A stretch of DNA of 64,000 nucleotides. Source: Pollutimonas sp963712655 (lineage in GTDB: Bacteria; Pseudomonadota; Gammaproteobacteria; Burkholderiales; Burkholderiaceae_B). Made by a program: the position numbers and the translations under genes. Below the pieces are notes generated by a model. The model did no database searches. It saw only the letters and a program-made list of their open reading frames with translations, and was not told the DNA's origin. The stretch lies in NCBI GenBank assembly GCA_963712655.1, contig CAVQIT010000008.1, positions 124,001 to 188,000 of the forward strand, in the 5' to 3' direction. Shown piece by piece: positions 44,537-53,237 of this stretch (positions within the stretch are counted from its first letter, which is position 1; the number at the start of each line of letters is the position of its first letter).

Positions 44537-45495
44537 ATGACGATGCCAAGAATGCCGGACTTCGAAGGATTGGCGATGTTCGCCAAGGTGGCCGAAGAGC
44601 GATCCTTCGCCGCAGCAGCGCGGTCAATGGGCTTGTCCGTGGCAACCGTATCGCGTGGCGTGAGCCGGCTGGAAGAGCGGCTTGGCGCCCGGCTTTTGAA
44701 CCGCACGTCGCGGCAACTTGGCATTGACAGAGTTCGGCCGGACCGTGGCCGAAAACGCAAGCCGCATTTACCGGGACGCCGAAGCAGCCGAGGGCGCGGC
44801 GCGCGAATTATCGTCGCAACCGCGCGGCCTGGTGCGCCTGGCCGTGCCCATGTCCTACGGCCTGCGCTGGGTGGCGCCGATACTGCCCGATTTCTTTCAA
44901 GCGTATCCCGAAGTATCCATTGATCTTCACCTCTCGGATGCGACCATCGATATTGTCGGGCAAGGCTTCGACGCAGCTCTCAGGATCGCAGTGCTGCCCG
45001 ACTCTTCCCTGGTCGCCAGACGGCTCTGCGCCGTCTCCCCCTTCATCGTCGCCGCGCCCAGCTACCTGCAACGGCATAGGCCAACCGCAACACCCCCGCG
45101 ACCTGATGCAGCACGAATGCCTTGGCTATGCCTATAGAGCGCGCAGCGACGTATGGCGATTCAGCAATGAGGCCGGCGACGAAGAGAGCATCACGCCCAC
45201 GGGGCGGCTGCGCGTCACGAACGCGGACGCCCTCGTCCCCACCGTGCTGGCCGGTCTTGCCATTGCCGAACTGCCGGAGTTCATCGCGGGAGAATATCTG
45301 CATGATGGAAGAATGAAAGCCATACTGACGGACTGGACCTTGCCCAAAGGGGGGCTTTACTTCGTAACCCCCTCTGCCCGCTCTCGACCAGCCAAGGTGG
45401 AGGCGCTGTCCGATTTCCTGGCCGAACGGCTTTCCGCTCCTGAATGGCATTGGCCGCAAGAGTCCGCGGCCAATGCTGGAACAAGCCACCGTTAA
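44537..45495 (+). pseudogene. LysR-family regulator with two frameshifts
   Basis: Three frame pieces make one LysR protein of about 318 residues. The winged helix (FEGLAMFAKVAEERSFAAAARSMGLSVATVSRGVSRLEERLGARLLNRTSRQL) is followed by an extra base near 44713, then ALTEFGRTVAENASRIY... VRLAVPMSYGLRWVAPILPDFFQAYPEVSIDLHLSD... IVAAPSYLQRH, an extra base near 45079, and GQPQHPRDLMQHECLGYAYR to the end. Removing both bases restores the family pattern. It probably regulates the divergent SDR-pirin-dehydrogenase-MFS-SDR genes. The end overlaps the RND gene end by four bases. The start could be ATG 44537, 44543 or 44552. Confidence 0.8.
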
Positions 45496-48400
45496 CCAAG
45501 CGCTCGGGTCAAGGGTTCGGTCCCCTTGTCATGCGGCGCGGCGTTGGCATGCGCTACGTCCGGGTTGCGCTTGATCCGGAACCAGGCCGCATACAGCGCC
45601 GGCAAGAAGACCAGCGTCAGGATCGTACCGCCTATGGTTCCGCCGATAAGCGTGTAGGCCAGCGATCCCCAGAAAACCGAGAATGTCAGCGGGATGAAGG
45701 CCAGGACCGCGGCCAGCGCCGTAAGCACCACCGGGCGTGCGCGCTGCACAGTGGCTTCAACGACCGCATCGTAGACATTCAGTCCCTCGTGCTGGTTGAA
45801 ATGGATCTGCCCGATAAGAATCAGCGTATTGCGCATGATGATGCCGGCCAGGCCGATCAAGCCCAGGATCGCGTTGAAGCCGAACGGCTGGTTGAACAGG
45901 ATCAAGGTCGGCACAACGCCCACCAGCGCCAACGGTGCTGTCAGCAACACCATTGCCATCGCCGACATCGAACGCACCTGGAAGATGATGACGATCATCA
46001 TCAGGATCAGCATCAGCGGGAAGATCGCCGCCAGCGCCTTGTTCGCCTTGCCGGCCTCTTCAAGCGCCGCGGCGGTCTCGATCCGATAGCCGGCGGGCAA
46101 TTGCGCGACGAGCGGACGCATTTCCGCAAGCAACTGGTTGGATACGTCCGGCGGCTGAAAGCCGTCGCCGATGTCGCCCCTGACAGTGATCGTAGCCATG
46201 CGGTCGCGCCGGCGCTGAATCGGGTTTTCCATGCGGATCTCGACGGTGCCTATCTGATCCAGGGGAACCCGCTGCCCTGCGGAACCTACCAGCGTGAAGG
46301 CGCCCAGCCGGGCCGGATCGAGACGATCGGGGCCGGCGCTGCGCGCCACGACATCCACCGACCGGATATCCTCGCGTACCTGAGTTATCGGAACCCCGGT
46401 CAGCAGGAACTGCAATTGCTGCGCCGCATCGCTCGACGTTAAACCCAACGATTGAAGCCTGTCTTGATCGAGCACGAAGTGCGCCGTCGGCGCGCGCTCG
46501 CCCCAATCGGTATTGACCTGCCGCATGGCGCTGTTCTTGAGCATCAGGCTGCGCAACTGCTCTGCGATCTCGCGCACTTTCTGCTCTTGCGGCCCCATGA
46601 CACGGAAGGCGACCGGGAATGGCGAGTAAGGCCCGAACACGAGCTGCGTGACGCGCAGCCGCGCCTCGGGAGCAAGCCCTTGCGCAATGGCTGCGCGCGC
46701 CTTCACCTTCAAGGCTTCGCGTGTTGCTTCACTGTCGGTGAGGATAACGATTTTCGCGAAGGAGGGATCGGGCAGTTCGGGCGCCATGGCAAGGTAGAAG
46801 CGCGGAGCGCCTTGGCCAATATAGGCCGTGACCAGCCTGGCCTCCGGCTGTTCCTTGAGCCAGGCCTCCACCTTGCCAACCGCCGCACTGGTGGCGCCTA
46901 TGCTGGTGCCCTCGGGCATCTGTACTTCCATCAAGACTTCGGGCCGGTCGGATACGGGAAAGAACTGTTGTTTGACGGCTCCCATCCCAAGGAAGGCGAT
47001 AAAGAAGATAACGACAACGCTGATGACAACCTTCTTGCGGTGGACGACGCAGTTTTCGACGAACCCGCGGAAGCGCTGATAGTTGGGCGTGCCGTAGATC
47101 GCCGCGTGCCCGCCTTCAATTGGCTTGATGGACGGCAGCAGCTTGACGCCAAGGTAAGGCGTGAAGGCGCCCGCGACCAGCCAGGATATCAAAAGAGCGA
47201 ACGCGACTATCCAGAAAATATTGCCCGCATACTCCCCCGCGCTGGAAGCGGCAAAGCCCACCGGCATCAAGCCGATCGACGTAACGAGAGCGCCCGCCAG
47301 ACGCGGGGCCGCGGTGGTGGTCCACGCGTGGGCCGAAGCCTTGATCCGATCGTACCCTTCTTCCATGCGCACGACCATGGTCTCGATGACGATGATCGCG
47401 TCGTCGACCAGCAGGCCGAGCGCCAGAATCAAGGCCCCGAGCGTGATCCGGTCGAAGTCCCGGCCGGTCGCCAGCATGATCACGAATACGCCCGCCAGCG
47501 TCAGCGGTACAGCGGCCGCCACCACGATGCCGACCCGCCAGCCAAGGCTGACCAGGCTGACGGCGATGACCACGGCCAAAGCAACGAAGAACTTCAGCAT
47601 GAATTCGTCGTAGGATTCCTCGATATTGACCGATTGGTCCGTGATTTTGCTCAGCGACAATCCCAAGGGAAGCTCGGCCGATATGGCGCTTGCTTCCGAT
47701 TCAAGCGCTTTGCCCAGGTCCAGCCCGTTATAGCGATCGCGCATGACGACACCCAGCAACAACGCCGGCTCGCCCTGGCTGCGGATGAGGAATGTCGCAG
47801 GATCCTCATAGCCGCGCTTTACCTCGGCAATGTCGGACAGCTTGAGCGTGCGCCCGCCCGCGACGATGGGCGTGGCGCGTATCTTCTCCAGGCTGCTGAA
47901 CGCTCCGTCGAGCCGCATCTGGATCTGCGGGCCATGCGTTTCAATGGAACCGGCGGGCGTAATAACATTCTGCGCATTCAGCGCCGCGAAGATAGCCTGG
48001 GGCGAAACACCGAGCGTAGCCAGTCTGGCATAGGAAAACTCGACGAATATCCGCTCCGGCCGCTCGCCGATGATATTGACCTTCTTCACCCCCGCAACCT
48101 GCAGCAGGCGTTGGCGTATGGTTTCCGCCTCGCGCACCAGATGCCTTGGGGCTTCGCCGTGGGCCTTCAAGGCGTACAGGGCGAATGTCACATCCGAGAA
48201 TTCATCATTGACGAGCGGCCCGATGACCCCGCGCGGCAGCTTGTTGGCCTCATCGCCGAGTTTCTTGCGTGCCTGATAGAACTCTTGGGCAACATCCGCG
48301 GGCGGCGTCGAATCGCGCAGCGTTACTGTCATGAAGGCAAAGCCCGGACGCGTGAAGGTTTCCGTCCGCTCGTACCATTTCAGTTCCTGCATGCGCTTTT

Positions 48401-48611
48401 CCAGCGGTTCCGCCACCTGGTCCTGCATTTCCTGGGCAGTGGCGCCGGGCCAGGCAAGCGCAACCGTCATGACCTTCACGGTAAAGCTGGGATCTTCGGC
48501 GCGGCCCAGCTTGAGAAACGCAAATGCTCCGGCCAACGAAATGGCGATGATGAGAAATAGCGTTACCGCGCGTTCCCGGACTGCAAGCGCGGAAAGATTG
48601 AAGCCGCTCAT
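45492..48611 (-). CDS. RND multidrug efflux permease
   Basis: 1039 residues with the 12-helix, two-loop layout of hydrophobe/amphiphile efflux RND pumps. Proton-relay aspartates are in GLLVDDAIIVIETMV (fourth helix). The N-terminus (NLSALAVRERAVTLFLIIAISLAGAFAFLKLGRAEDPSFTVK) and the DRPEVLMEVQMPEGTS segment are typical. The pump exports drugs, dyes or solvents from membrane and periplasm using proton flow. Its start overlaps the adaptor stop by four bases, and the outer-membrane factor is divergent at 50489. No frameshift here although it is the longest gene of the block. Confidence 0.95.
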   Translation of the reverse strand: MSGFNLSALAVRERAVTLFLIIAISLAGAFAFLKLGRAEDPSFTVKVMTVALAWPGATAQEMQDQVAEPLEKRMQELKWYERTETFTRPGFAFMTVTLRDSTPPADVAQEFYQARKKLGDEANKLPRGVIGPLVNDEFSDVTFALYALKAHGEAPRHLVREAETIRQRLLQVAGVKKVNIIGERPERIFVEFSYARLATLGVSPQAIFAALNAQNVITPAGSIETHGPQIQMRLDGAFSSLEKIRATPIVAGGRTLKLSDIAEVKRGYEDPATFLIRSQGEPALLLGVVMRDRYNGLDLGKALESEASAISAELPLGLSLSKITDQSVNIEESYDEFMLKFFVALAVVIAVSLVSLGWRVGIVVAAAVPLTLAGVFVIMLATGRDFDRITLGALILALGLLVDDAIIVIETMVVRMEEGYDRIKASAHAWTTTAAPRLAGALVTSIGLMPVGFAASSAGEYAGNIFWIVAFALLISWLVAGAFTPYLGVKLLPSIKPIEGGHAAIYGTPNYQRFRGFVENCVVHRKKVVISVVVIFFIAFLGMGAVKQQFFPVSDRPEVLMEVQMPEGTSIGATSAAVGKVEAWLKEQPEARLVTAYIGQGAPRFYLAMAPELPDPSFAKIVILTDSEATREALKVKARAAIAQGLAPEARLRVTQLVFGPYSPFPVAFRVMGPQEQKVREIAEQLRSLMLKNSAMRQVNTDWGERAPTAHFVLDQDRLQSLGLTSSDAAQQLQFLLTGVPITQVREDIRSVDVVARSAGPDRLDPARLGAFTLVGSAGQRVPLDQIGTVEIRMENPIQRRRDRMATITVRGDIGDGFQPPDVSNQLLAEMRPLVAQLPAGYRIETAAALEEAGKANKALAAIFPLMLILMMIVIIFQVRSMSAMAMVLLTAPLALVGVVPTLILFNQPFGFNAILGLIGLAGIIMRNTLILIGQIHFNQHEGLNVYDAVVEATVQRARPVVLTALAAVLAFIPLTFSVFWGSLAYTLIGGTIGGTILTLVFLPALYAAWFRIKRNPDVAHANAAPHDKGTEPLTRALG

Positions 48612-49702
48612 TGCGCCGCCCCCGGCTTGCCTGCGAACCGCACAGGCTCGCCCTCATGGAGCATGTGGGCGCCCAGCGCGACGAATCGCTCGCCTGGCTT
48701 CAGGCCGCCGCTAAGCATGGCGGTCTCGTCGCCCAGGCTTTCGACCTGGACGGCGCGCCAGTTAACCTTGGGTTGCTTGTCGTCAAGCACCACCCAAACT
48801 CCGGGACCTTTGCCATTGTCGTAGATAGCGGAAAGCGGAACGACAACGGATGATGACGCTGCAATATCCGGTATGGAGACGGTGACGGTCGCGCCCAGCG
48901 GCGCCTGGCTTGGGCCTTCAGCCAACACATACCGGGCCTCGAAGGTTCGTGTTTGGCCATCGGCGGAATTCGACAACTGGCGCAAGATAGCTTCCATCGC
49001 ATCCTGGGATCCGTAAAGCTTCGCCCGCGCCTTCGAGCCGATTGCAGGCCTTATGGTTTCGGGCAAATCAATGCGCGCCTCACGCGAACCGGCGCGCGCA
49101 ATGCGGACAACAACCTGCCCCGCCGCGACAACCTGGCCTGGCTCAACCAGCGTTTCCATGACCACGCCATCGGCATCCGCCAACAGAACAGCATAACCAG
49201 CCTCGTTGCGGGCCACTTTCGCCTGCGCCCGAGCAGCGCTCAATTCCGCCCGTGCTGTCTCGGCGGCCGCTTTGGCTTGATCGTAGGCCGAAGCCGATAC
49301 GGCGCCGGCCGCCACCAGATCGTGATAGCGTTTTTCATCGGCGTCTGTCTGTTTTTTTCTTGCCTGGGCCGCAGCGACTGCCTGATCGCGCGCGCGGGTG
49401 GCCAGCTGCAGATCGCCGGAATCGATGCGCATCAATGGCTGGCCACGCGTTACGATTTGCCCCGCATCGACCAGTCGCTCGATGACTTTGCCCGGTACCC
49501 GGAATCCGAGATCGCTTTGCACGCGCGCCACGACGATCCCGGTAAAAGTGCGATCGGTCTGCTCGAAAGACTGAACCGTGGTGGTACGAACCAATGCCGC
49601 CAGAGTACGGGGGTCGTCGCTTTGAACCGGACTGCAGGCCGAAAGCCCCAATAACGAACAAACAATGAACAATAAAGCGGCTGTCTGGCGAGGGTAGGAC
49701 AT
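48608..49702 (-). CDS. RND efflux periplasmic adaptor (membrane fusion lipoprotein)
   Basis: 364 residues. ATG 49702 is fixed by GGAGGT five bases upstream; an ATG two codons earlier would fall in this site. Lipoprotein signal (LLFIVCSLLGLSACS, lipobox LSAC), lipoyl half-motifs (ARVQSDLGFRVPGKVIERLVDAGQIVTRGQPLMRID and AGYAVLLADADGVVMETLVEPGQVVAAGQVVVRIA), an alpha-helical hairpin between, and a beta-barrel domain. It links the RND pump to the outer-membrane channel. A TetR-type operator lies just upstream. Confidence 0.94.
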   Translation of the reverse strand: MSYPRQTAALLFIVCSLLGLSACSPVQSDDPRTLAALVRTTTVQSFEQTDRTFTGIVVARVQSDLGFRVPGKVIERLVDAGQIVTRGQPLMRIDSGDLQLATRARDQAVAAAQARKKQTDADEKRYHDLVAAGAVSASAYDQAKAAAETARAELSAARAQAKVARNEAGYAVLLADADGVVMETLVEPGQVVAAGQVVVRIARAGSREARIDLPETIRPAIGSKARAKLYGSQDAMEAILRQLSNSADGQTRTFEARYVLAEGPSQAPLGATVTVSIPDIAASSSVVVPLSAIYDNGKGPGVWVVLDDKQPKVNWRAVQVESLGDETAMLSGGLKPGERFVALGAHMLHEGEPVRFAGKPGAAQ

Positions 49703-49741
49703 TTGCACCTCCGGATATCGAGAGGCGCAGTTTACAATCTA

Positions 49742-49763
49742 ATGACCAATATCGTCAATGGTC
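49742..49763 (-). promoter_or_regulatory. Candidate TetR operator and promoter of the adaptor-pump genes
   Basis: TGACCA-N10-TGGTCA, an inverted repeat 40 bases upstream of the adaptor ATG and just after the TetR stop. Read on the minus strand it contains TTGACG, a -35 box with a plausible -10 (TGTAAA) 16 bases on. The same TGGTCA/TGACC half-sites occur in the TetR-OMF intergenic region. Confidence 0.6.
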
Positions 49764-49773
49764 ACAAAAACAA

Positions 49774-50391
49774 TTAAGGAGCCAGACTGCGCAAAATCAA
49801 ACTGGTGACATCCCTCTGGCCCTCGGGTACCGAGTCCAGGTTGTATTGCAGCAGCAAGGGATTCACGAAAGACTGCATGACAAGCATGATGGTTCGCGCC
49901 AGATCGTCCAATGGCGTTTTGCGTTCGAACTCGCCGTTCGCACGCCCTTCCCGCAGAATATCGAGAAGAATTGCCTTGATGGTCTCGCGATGCCTGATCG
50001 ACGGTTGCCATTGTTCCGCCGCCGAGGCGGCGGCGATGTCATAAAGCTTGCGGTCGGAAAAGAAAAGCTCGGCGGACGTCACGGTAATCGTGTCGAACAG
50101 CCGCCGCAGCTTGTCGGTTGCCGACTCGCCGCCCTCGACGCTTTCGATCATTTTGGCGGTGATGGCCCCAAGGCTGTTCGCGCAAATCGCTTCGCCTATG
50201 GCCTGCTTGGAATCGAAAAACTTGTAGATATAGGCTTTGGAAAAGCCAATGGCTTTGGCCAGGTCGGACACGGTGGTCTTGCCATAGCCGTAGTGGCTGA
50301 AATACTCGCCGGCGGCCAGGATGATCTGGTCGCGAACGTTATGCTCGTGCGGGCCGCGCTGGCCGCTGGGTAAGATGCTGTTGTCATTCAT
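49774..50391 (-). CDS. TetR-family regulator of the RND system
   Basis: 205 residues. N-terminal TetR helix-turn-helix: VRDQIILAAGEYFSHYGYGKTTVSDLAKAIGFSKAYIYKFFDSKQAIGEAI. The ligand-binding C-terminal domain is variable. It is flanked by the adaptor-pump genes and by the divergent outer-membrane factor, with matching palindromic half-sites on both sides, so it is the probable local repressor, relieved by a pump substrate. Confidence 0.93.
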   Translation of the reverse strand: MNDNSILPSGQRGPHEHNVRDQIILAAGEYFSHYGYGKTTVSDLAKAIGFSKAYIYKFFDSKQAIGEAICANSLGAITAKMIESVEGGESATDKLRRLFDTITVTSAELFFSDRKLYDIAAASAAEQWQPSIRHRETIKAILLDILREGRANGEFERKTPLDDLARTIMLVMQSFVNPLLLQYNLDSVPEGQRDVTSLILRSLAP

Positions 50392-50430
50392 AATGAATGG
50401 TGTACCTCAAAATTCGATCATTGACAACCA

Positions 50431-50466
50431 GTGACCGTATTATATAATAGTCACTTTATTGGTCAC
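50431..50466. promoter_or_regulatory. Divergent TetR/outer-membrane-factor promoter with TetR operator
   Basis: GTGACC (50431-50436), GTCAC (50450-50454) and GGTCAC (50461-50466) form overlapping inverted repeats around TATTATATAATA, which contains a -10-like TATAAT. The half-sites match those of the operator at 49742-49763. Repressor binding would block both divergent genes. Confidence 0.6.
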
Positions 50467-50488
50467 CTTTACTATTTTGAGGGCGTAT

Positions 50489-51988
50489 ATGGCTTTTGCC
50501 AAACGATTTCTTGTTCTTGGCATTGCGGCCGCGTCCTTGGCCGGTTGCGCCGCAGGCACGGATTACGTGCGCCCCGAGCTGCAAATGCCCAACCATTTTC
50601 TTGGGCAGCAGGCGATCGGGAATCGCTCAACGGCCAAATCCACAGAACTCGCCCATTGGTGGGATGGCTTCGGCGACCCCCTGTTGTCGCGCTTCGTAGC
50701 GTTGGCGCTGGAACAGAATCTTGATTTGGCGCAGGCCACCGCAAGGGTGACGCAATCGCGCGCGTCGCTGCAATATGCCACTGCGGCGCTCCTGCCGTCA
50801 GGCTCCGTAAACGGTACCGCCGTCGACAATCATCAATCCCTTGAAACGCCCATGGGCCGATTGCTGAACGCGACTCCCGACTACAACCGCAACGGCAATT
50901 TCTATGAGGCCAACCTCGGCGCCAGTTGGGAAATCGACCTTTTCGGCGGCCTGCGGCGTTCCAGGGAAGCCGCCTTGGCGGATTACCAGGCAACCGAGGC
51001 GGGCGTGGCCGCCACGCGCCTTGCGGTTGCCGCGCAAACGGCCGACGCCTACGTCACTATCCGGGGATTGCAGAACCGGATTGCAATCGCGCAAGAACAA
51101 ACGCAGACCAGCCGGAAGCTGTTCGATACTGTCAGCCTTCAGTTCGAGAAGGGCTTGGCGGCCGAACTGCAAGTGCGGCAGGCCGAGGGCGCGCTGTCGC
51201 AGGTCGGCGCCACCGTGCCGGTCCTGGAGGCCGGCCTGGACGCCGCCATGAATGCGCTGGATGTATTGCTTGGAGCCCAGCCCGGAACCTATCGGGCTGA
51301 ACTCGGCGCCGTCGCCGCTATTCCTGTCGCGCCAGGCCTGGGCGAAACCGGCTCTCCATCCGATCTGATGCGGCGCCGGCCCGACCTGATCATTGCCGAG
51401 CGCCAGCTCGCCGCCTCCAATGCCCGCATCGGCGCCGCCATTTCCGAGTATTTCCCTAAACTCTCCTTGAGCGGCCTGCTTGGAACCGCCACGACAGCAT
51501 CCAGCGGTTTGTTTCACGACCACGCCGGCCAGGCGCAAGGCATCTTTGGATTGCGCTGGCGCCTCTTCGACTTCGGCAGGGTCGATGCCGAGATTGCCGC
51601 CGCCCGCGGAAGCAATGCCCAGGCGCTGGCCGCGTACCGCCTGGCGGTGCTGCGCGCATCGCAAGATGTAGAGGACGCCTTCTCCGCCCTGGTCAAAAGG
51701 GAAGCCCAGACACAAACCCTGATTGCCGGTGAAGTGGCGCTGACCCGCGCTCGGCAAGCCTCGCAGGCGGCCTATTCAGGAGGAGTGGTCAGCTTGATAG
51801 AAGTGCTAAACGCCGACGCCAATCTGCTGCAAACGCGCGACGCCAAGGCGCAGGCGCAAACCGAATCCGCCAGGGCGGCCATCTCTACGTTCCGGGCTCT
51901 GGGCGGGGGCTGGGACTTCGCCGGAACCACCAAGCCGGCGGCCGCTGTCTCTTCACGTCAAGCACGCGGGGACGGGCAACCCGCTTAA
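50489..51988 (+). CDS. Efflux outer-membrane factor lipoprotein, NodT/OprM type
   Basis: 499 residues from ATG 50489, preceded by GAGGG. Lipoprotein signal MAFAKRFLVLGIAAASLAGC with lipobox LAGC. Two OEP repeats follow (WWDGFGDPLLSRFVALALEQNLDLAQATARVTQSRASL... ASWEIDLFGGLRRSREAALADYQATEAG; MRRRPDLIIAERQLAASNARIGAAISEYFPKLSLSGLLG... LRWRLFDFGRVDAEIAAARG). It forms the trimeric exit duct for the RND pump encoded divergently. Confidence 0.95.
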   Translation: MAFAKRFLVLGIAAASLAGCAAGTDYVRPELQMPNHFLGQQAIGNRSTAKSTELAHWWDGFGDPLLSRFVALALEQNLDLAQATARVTQSRASLQYATAALLPSGSVNGTAVDNHQSLETPMGRLLNATPDYNRNGNFYEANLGASWEIDLFGGLRRSREAALADYQATEAGVAATRLAVAAQTADAYVTIRGLQNRIAIAQEQTQTSRKLFDTVSLQFEKGLAAELQVRQAEGALSQVGATVPVLEAGLDAAMNALDVLLGAQPGTYRAELGAVAAIPVAPGLGETGSPSDLMRRRPDLIIAERQLAASNARIGAAISEYFPKLSLSGLLGTATTASSGLFHDHAGQAQGIFGLRWRLFDFGRVDAEIAAARGSNAQALAAYRLAVLRASQDVEDAFSALVKREAQTQTLIAGEVALTRARQASQAAYSGGVVSLIEVLNADANLLQTRDAKAQAQTESARAAISTFRALGGGWDFAGTTKPAAAVSSRQARGDGQPA

Positions 51989-52068
51989 AGCCGGCTGCTC
52001 GCCGTCTCCCCAAAACAAATCGAAAACGTAGTTTCCATGGCATAGCCCAAGAAAACTACTTGACCATG

Positions 52069-52115
52069 GAGAATGATCGTTCTATCATTCAATCTTGATG
52101 AGAACAAACGTTCTC
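52069..52115 (+). promoter_or_regulatory. Tandem candidate operators upstream of the second TetR gene
   Basis: GAGAAC-N4-GTTCTC at 52100-52115 is a perfect palindrome ending seven bases before the ATG. A related copy GAGAAT-N4-GTTCT lies at 52069-52083, 31 bp (about three turns) upstream, within a further inverted repeat GAATGAT-N6-ATCATTC (52071-52090). This fits autorepression by the TetR protein encoded next. Confidence 0.65.
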
Positions 52116-52122
52116 GAATGAA

Positions 52123-52722
52123 ATGAATATGGCTGACGATCTCTCAACTCAATCCAGGTTACTGGACGCTACGGAACAACTCGTTTACTCGGGCGGCATT
52201 CATGCCACCGGCATGGACGCCATCGTCAAAACATCCGGCGTGGCGCGCAAGAGCATCTATCGCTTTTACTCGACCAAGGAAGCACTGGTTTCAGCGGCCC
52301 TGCGCAATCGCGATGCGCGCTGGATGGCCTGGTTCGCGCGCTCGACGTCGGGCGGCGGCAATCCGTCCGAGCGGATCCTCGCCATCTTTCCCACTCTGCG
52401 AAAGTGGTTCGAGTCGGATGACTTTCACGGATGCGCATTTATCAACGCCGCCGGCGAGATCGGCGATCCCGATAGCGATATCCGGGCAGTCGCCAGCCTC
52501 CACAAGCGCGGCCTCCTGGCGTATCTCGGCGAACTCACCCAGGCTTGCGGCTTGCCCAATTCCGAAGAAGTAGCACGGCAGTTGCTCATCCTGATCGACG
52601 GCGCAACCGCCGTTGCACTGGTTACGGGCGATACAAGCGCCGCCGATAGCGCCGGCAGGGTAGCCGCCCTGCTTTTGCAGCCCCTCCAGCCCGGAAACGG
52701 GTCTTTTCCCACTAATCGCTAA
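52123..52722 (+). CDS. TetR-family transcriptional regulator
   Basis: 199 residues with HTH segment SRLLDATEQLVYSGGIHATGMDAIVKTSGVARKSIYRFYSTKEALVSAALRNRD, a form common in TetR regulators linked to stress enzymes. The C-terminal domain (FHGCAFINAAGEIGD... QLLILIDGATAVALVTGD) resembles the LmrA/YxaF-like group. ATG 52123 or 52129. It precedes an NTF2-like protein by ten bases, making a two-gene unit, and its own promoter carries tandem palindromes. Confidence 0.9.
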   Translation: MNMADDLSTQSRLLDATEQLVYSGGIHATGMDAIVKTSGVARKSIYRFYSTKEALVSAALRNRDARWMAWFARSTSGGGNPSERILAIFPTLRKWFESDDFHGCAFINAAGEIGDPDSDIRAVASLHKRGLLAYLGELTQACGLPNSEEVARQLLILIDGATAVALVTGDTSAADSAGRVAALLLQPLQPGNGSFPTNR

Positions 52723-52732
52723 GGTCATTTCC

Positions 52733-53212
52733 ATGTCATCCAATACCGAACTCCGTCCGCCGCTCCCCCCCTTCACACACGCAACCGCCATCCAGAAAGT
52801 GCGCTTGGCCGAAGATGGCTGGAACACGCGCGACGCCGCCAAAGTCGCTCTCGCCTACAGCCTGGATACACGCTGGCGCAACCGCGCCGAGTTCGCCCAT
52901 GGCCGCGATCAAGCCCAGGCATTTCTAGAGCGCAAGTGGTCGAAAGAACTGGAATACCGGCTCATCAAAGAGCTATGGGCATTTACCGACAACCGGATCG
53001 CTGTGCGTTATGCCTACGAATGGCGCGACGACTCGGGAAACTGGTTCCGGTCCTACGGCAACGAAAACTGGGAATTCGGCGCAGACGGCCTGATGGTGAA
53101 CCGATACGCCTGCATCAATGATTTGCCGATCAACGAAGAAGACCGGAAATTTCATTGGCCGCTGGGCCGCCGTCCGGACGATCACCCCGGTTTGTCGGAT
53201 CTTGGACTCTGA
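52733..53212 (+). CDS. NTF2-like protein, DUF1348 type
   Basis: 159 residues of the SnoaL/NTF2 fold: RLAEDGWNTRDAAKVALAYSLDTRWRNRAEFAHGRDQAQAFLERKWSKELEYRLIKELWAFTDNRIAVRYAYEWRDDSGNWFRSYGNENWEF, the compact DUF1348 pattern. Function is not established; such proteins are often found beside TetR regulators and redox genes and may bind a small hydrophobic ligand. AAGGTC precedes the ATG by six bases. Co-transcribed with the TetR gene. Confidence 0.9.
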   Translation: MSSNTELRPPLPPFTHATAIQKVRLAEDGWNTRDAAKVALAYSLDTRWRNRAEFAHGRDQAQAFLERKWSKELEYRLIKELWAFTDNRIAVRYAYEWRDDSGNWFRSYGNENWEFGADGLMVNRYACINDLPINEEDRKFHWPLGRRPDDHPGLSDLGL

Positions 53213-53237
53213 ATAATGGCTATGGGGACGCCTCGCC

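Noticed and set aside
46452..48560. 702-codon plus-strand frame
   Set aside because: Antisense shadow of the RND pump; rich in Arg, Gly, Asp and His, no domain.
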